64,000 nt of DNA from Utricularia gibba. Lineage: Eukaryota > Streptophyta > Magnoliopsida > Lamiales > Lentibulariaceae. The translations under genes and the position numbers were made by a program. The notes under the pieces are model-generated. The model made no database searches. It was not told where the DNA came from and saw only the letters and a list, made by a program, of their open reading frames with translations. The DNA is taken from the NCBI GenBank assembly GCA_002189035.1, contig CM007991.1:5146001-5210000 (forward strand). The letters run 5' to 3'. This document shows positions 61,672 through 64,000 of the stretch, piece after piece; position 1 is the stretch's first letter, and each line of letters begins with the position of its first letter.

Positions 61672-64000
61672 ATTACGAAAAGGGAAAAATTTTTGTTTTT
61701 CCCACCTTCCGCTGTGTGTAACCCGATTGTGTGTCAAAGCTCCAATTCAATTCTTGTGCATGCATTGTCTTCTTCTGAATCAGCTGTTTCTCAGGCTTCT
61801 CAATTGAAGGTTTCTATCTTTGCTGAATTCTAGATGTTGGAGGTTAGTTTCAATGTGACGCTGGAACTATTTCTCCTCTAAATACTTCTCTTGGAAAATA
61901 TGAAAGTTCTTGCCAGAAAATCTCCTTCTCAAGGAGGGCACTCCTTTTCATCTCTTTAGCTTCCCTCCATAATCCCCCCTTTCTTTCTGATTTTTTTCCT
62001 TTTATACTTACAATCACATTATGCTAGTCTATCCTTATCCTAACTGTAAAAATTGTCAATATCCTACTTTTTTGCTATAGCATATCTTCTTTTTTGACAC
62101 AGGAAATATCTTTTCTTATTAATTACAATTTTTGGCTGCATCATATCTTTTCTAACACAAGAAATATCCTTTCTTCTTAATTCATCATTTCGGCTACAGC
62201 AAACTTGTAATTCCACTTCTGGGCAATAGCATACATGCAATTCCACTGTTGCTTATGTTCTAAAAATATCTTGCAGACTATTAGTTCACCCAACCCAACT
62301 CAAATGGACTAGATCCATATAGACTCAATGGAATAGTAGACCCACATTAGCATCAAATTTAAAGGGAAATTGGGTCGATTTAAGTTTAATTTATGCAAAA
62401 TTGGAATCCATATGCTTTGGGCTATTTCTACCCTTAATTTAAGTATTTATAGACTATTTTTACTCAAACCTAAGTATAAAAATATCAAAATAAAACAGAG
62501 CATCAATGCTTATGCACATTTGCTCAACTTTAACATACAAAATTGATGAAAAACAAAAGAAAACAAAAATAAAAGATGTTGGACTCGAATCTAAAACTCC
62601 TAAACTTACTAGAAGACTTTGGAAGTCCTCAAAAGCTTGATAATATGGTTTTTATATAGATGGGAAGACCTACTTGGATCCGATTCGACAACAGATTGAC
62701 TCATACTCGATCAGATCCAGTTGTCCCATGAGTTGTTAGGGTAACTCTATTTAGTTGTGTATTTTGACACTTCCATGTTATTGGTTGAATACTCAAGTTC
62801 CACAATAAAAAAAAAAAATCTTATCCCATGCAATTAATTCAAACTAATAAATTAATTCATACCCAATGATTGTCCCAAAAACCAACATCGATCCTTTAGA
62901 TGTCTACTGATTATATTTGGTTTATCATAGCCCCTCTAAACACTCACTCTCCTACCTTGAAACACAAAAAACAAGTGATCATGTTATTGGATTTTTAAAA
63001 CAAGGAGAAATAAACACACATAAAAGTGAAATAATAATAAAAAAAAACATTCACTTCGGAGGAAAAAGAAAATAAAAAACTTTGCATAACATAAGTTCTC
63101 ATATATATATTCTCATTGCTTTACGTATCAAGCTTACGCATCACTCTCAAATGCAAACCAATGTTCTCTTGTTTAATGACCTCTCTCTCAAAGCCTCAAG
63201 TAAAATGTTACCCAACCAAAATCCAACACGATCAAGTATAAGGCATGCTTACATGACATAAGTAGCTCTCTCTTTTTCGTCTCGCACATGTTACTAGCAA
63301 CATGCATCCACACCTCCACATGTTTTCTAACTTTTATGCGCGTGGAACACATCAATTGCACAATCTAGATTAAACTTACATAATCTCCTCTTTGTTTCAA
63401 AAAACTTGTAAAAATTGTTGAGGGGTGGAAAATAAATCTCTTTCTACTATTCCAAAGGAGCACGAGCCAATAAAACCATCCTGCCCGAAAAACTCTAGAA
63501 AAAGAAAGGAAAATCATATTTAATTCCTTTCTCGTATTTCTTCAATTGAGCTAGATTCCACCCGACAAGCCTTGAAGAAGATACAATAAGCTCCACAAGG
63601 TAGATCTTGTCGAGGATGCGGTCGATAGGGTACTCCGTCGTCGAACGACCACTCAATGAGCATAGCACATGTAAGTTGACATAACCTTTTCCCAAGATTA
63701 ACCAACGGGTATTTAACGTCATCCCAACACCTGGTAAGTCATGTGGATGCCAAGTTATCATGTGTCTGAAGCATATCCTTGAAATGAGGAAGTATGTTGA
63801 TACTGGTAGAAAACAATGTAAAAGGATAGAAGATGAAAGTAAGAAAACTGTTTTTTTAATAATCTTTTTTATAGGTATATAAAAAAGAAAGATTAAGAAA
63901 CAAGGGACTTTTGGTCCTTTGACTTTTGATTATTGGGCAAACCTATTATGATATATATTGCTAGTATATATGGTGGATAGAGTATATGGTTGGTAATATA
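61672..64000. other. AT-rich DNA with no recognised gene
   Basis: Two related units (62095-62150 and 62153-62205, with ACACAGGAAATATC / ACACAAGAAATATC starts) form a short diverged tandem repeat. At 63520-63760 the DNA is less AT-rich and open in two minus-strand frames, but neither translation is familiar. The rest shows only A/T runs and no transposon ends that I can define. Confidence 0.45.

Overview
This is AT-rich nuclear DNA from a flowering plant, most likely a eudicot. The evidence is two intron-rich plant genes with GT-AG introns, tRNA-Asp and tRNA-iMet primer sites next to retrotransposon LTRs, and plant hAT, PIF/Harbinger and Ty3/gypsy (Athila-type) elements. I cannot name the species. 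I saw no tRNA or rRNA gene, CRISPR array or bacterial-style operon.

Only two host genes are well supported, both on the minus strand in the left-centre. At 13709-16927 there is a seven-exon gene for an SMP plus C2 membrane-tethering protein (NTMC2T5 / tricalbin-3-like). At 19750-22975 there is a thirteen-exon nucleolin gene: acidic serine tracts, two RRMs and a GAR tail. Each carries one apparent single-base homopolymer indel that breaks its frame. A 3.94-kb PIF/Harbinger element (23173-27111, TTA target duplication) sits about 200 bp upstream of the nucleolin start codon. It separates the TATA box and telo-box from what looks like the older upstream promoter.

Most of the rest is transposon-derived. 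Five LTR families recur and are called A to E here. A is about 1.3 kb, TGTTAAGTGT...AACA, Athila-type with a GTGTGGGGG polypurine tract. B is about 1.2 kb, TGATAACACCG...TTCATCA, with a tRNA-Asp primer site. C is 0.7-1.1 kb, TGATAACACAT...CGTTTATCA. D is about 1.3-1.5 kb, TGTTGG...CCAACA. E is a single 1.4-kb LTR with an exact tRNA-Asp primer site. Family F, a tRNA-iMet gypsy element, appears once. Five insertions are solo LTRs with perfect 5-bp target duplications (9799-10988, 33156-34486, 41933-42619, 43900-45400, 55860-57061).

Layout: 1-3847 AT-rich DNA with an old internal duplication; 3848-7386 a decayed hAT element holding a family-C LTR; 8141-12302 LTRs E, B and A; 13709-23138 the two genes; 23173-27111 Harbinger; 28310-32791 a truncated tRNA-iMet gypsy element; 33156-40455 a mosaic of LTRs D, B, C, D and A around a decayed Athila-type gag; 41304-50733 a minus-strand Athila-type element with gag, pol and an env-like ORF, the last cut by two solo LTRs; 50734-57884 stacked LTR fragments; 57885-61671 the 3' half of another Athila-type element with a nearly intact env-like ORF, polypurine tract and complete 3' LTR; 61672-64000 AT-rich DNA without a recognised gene.
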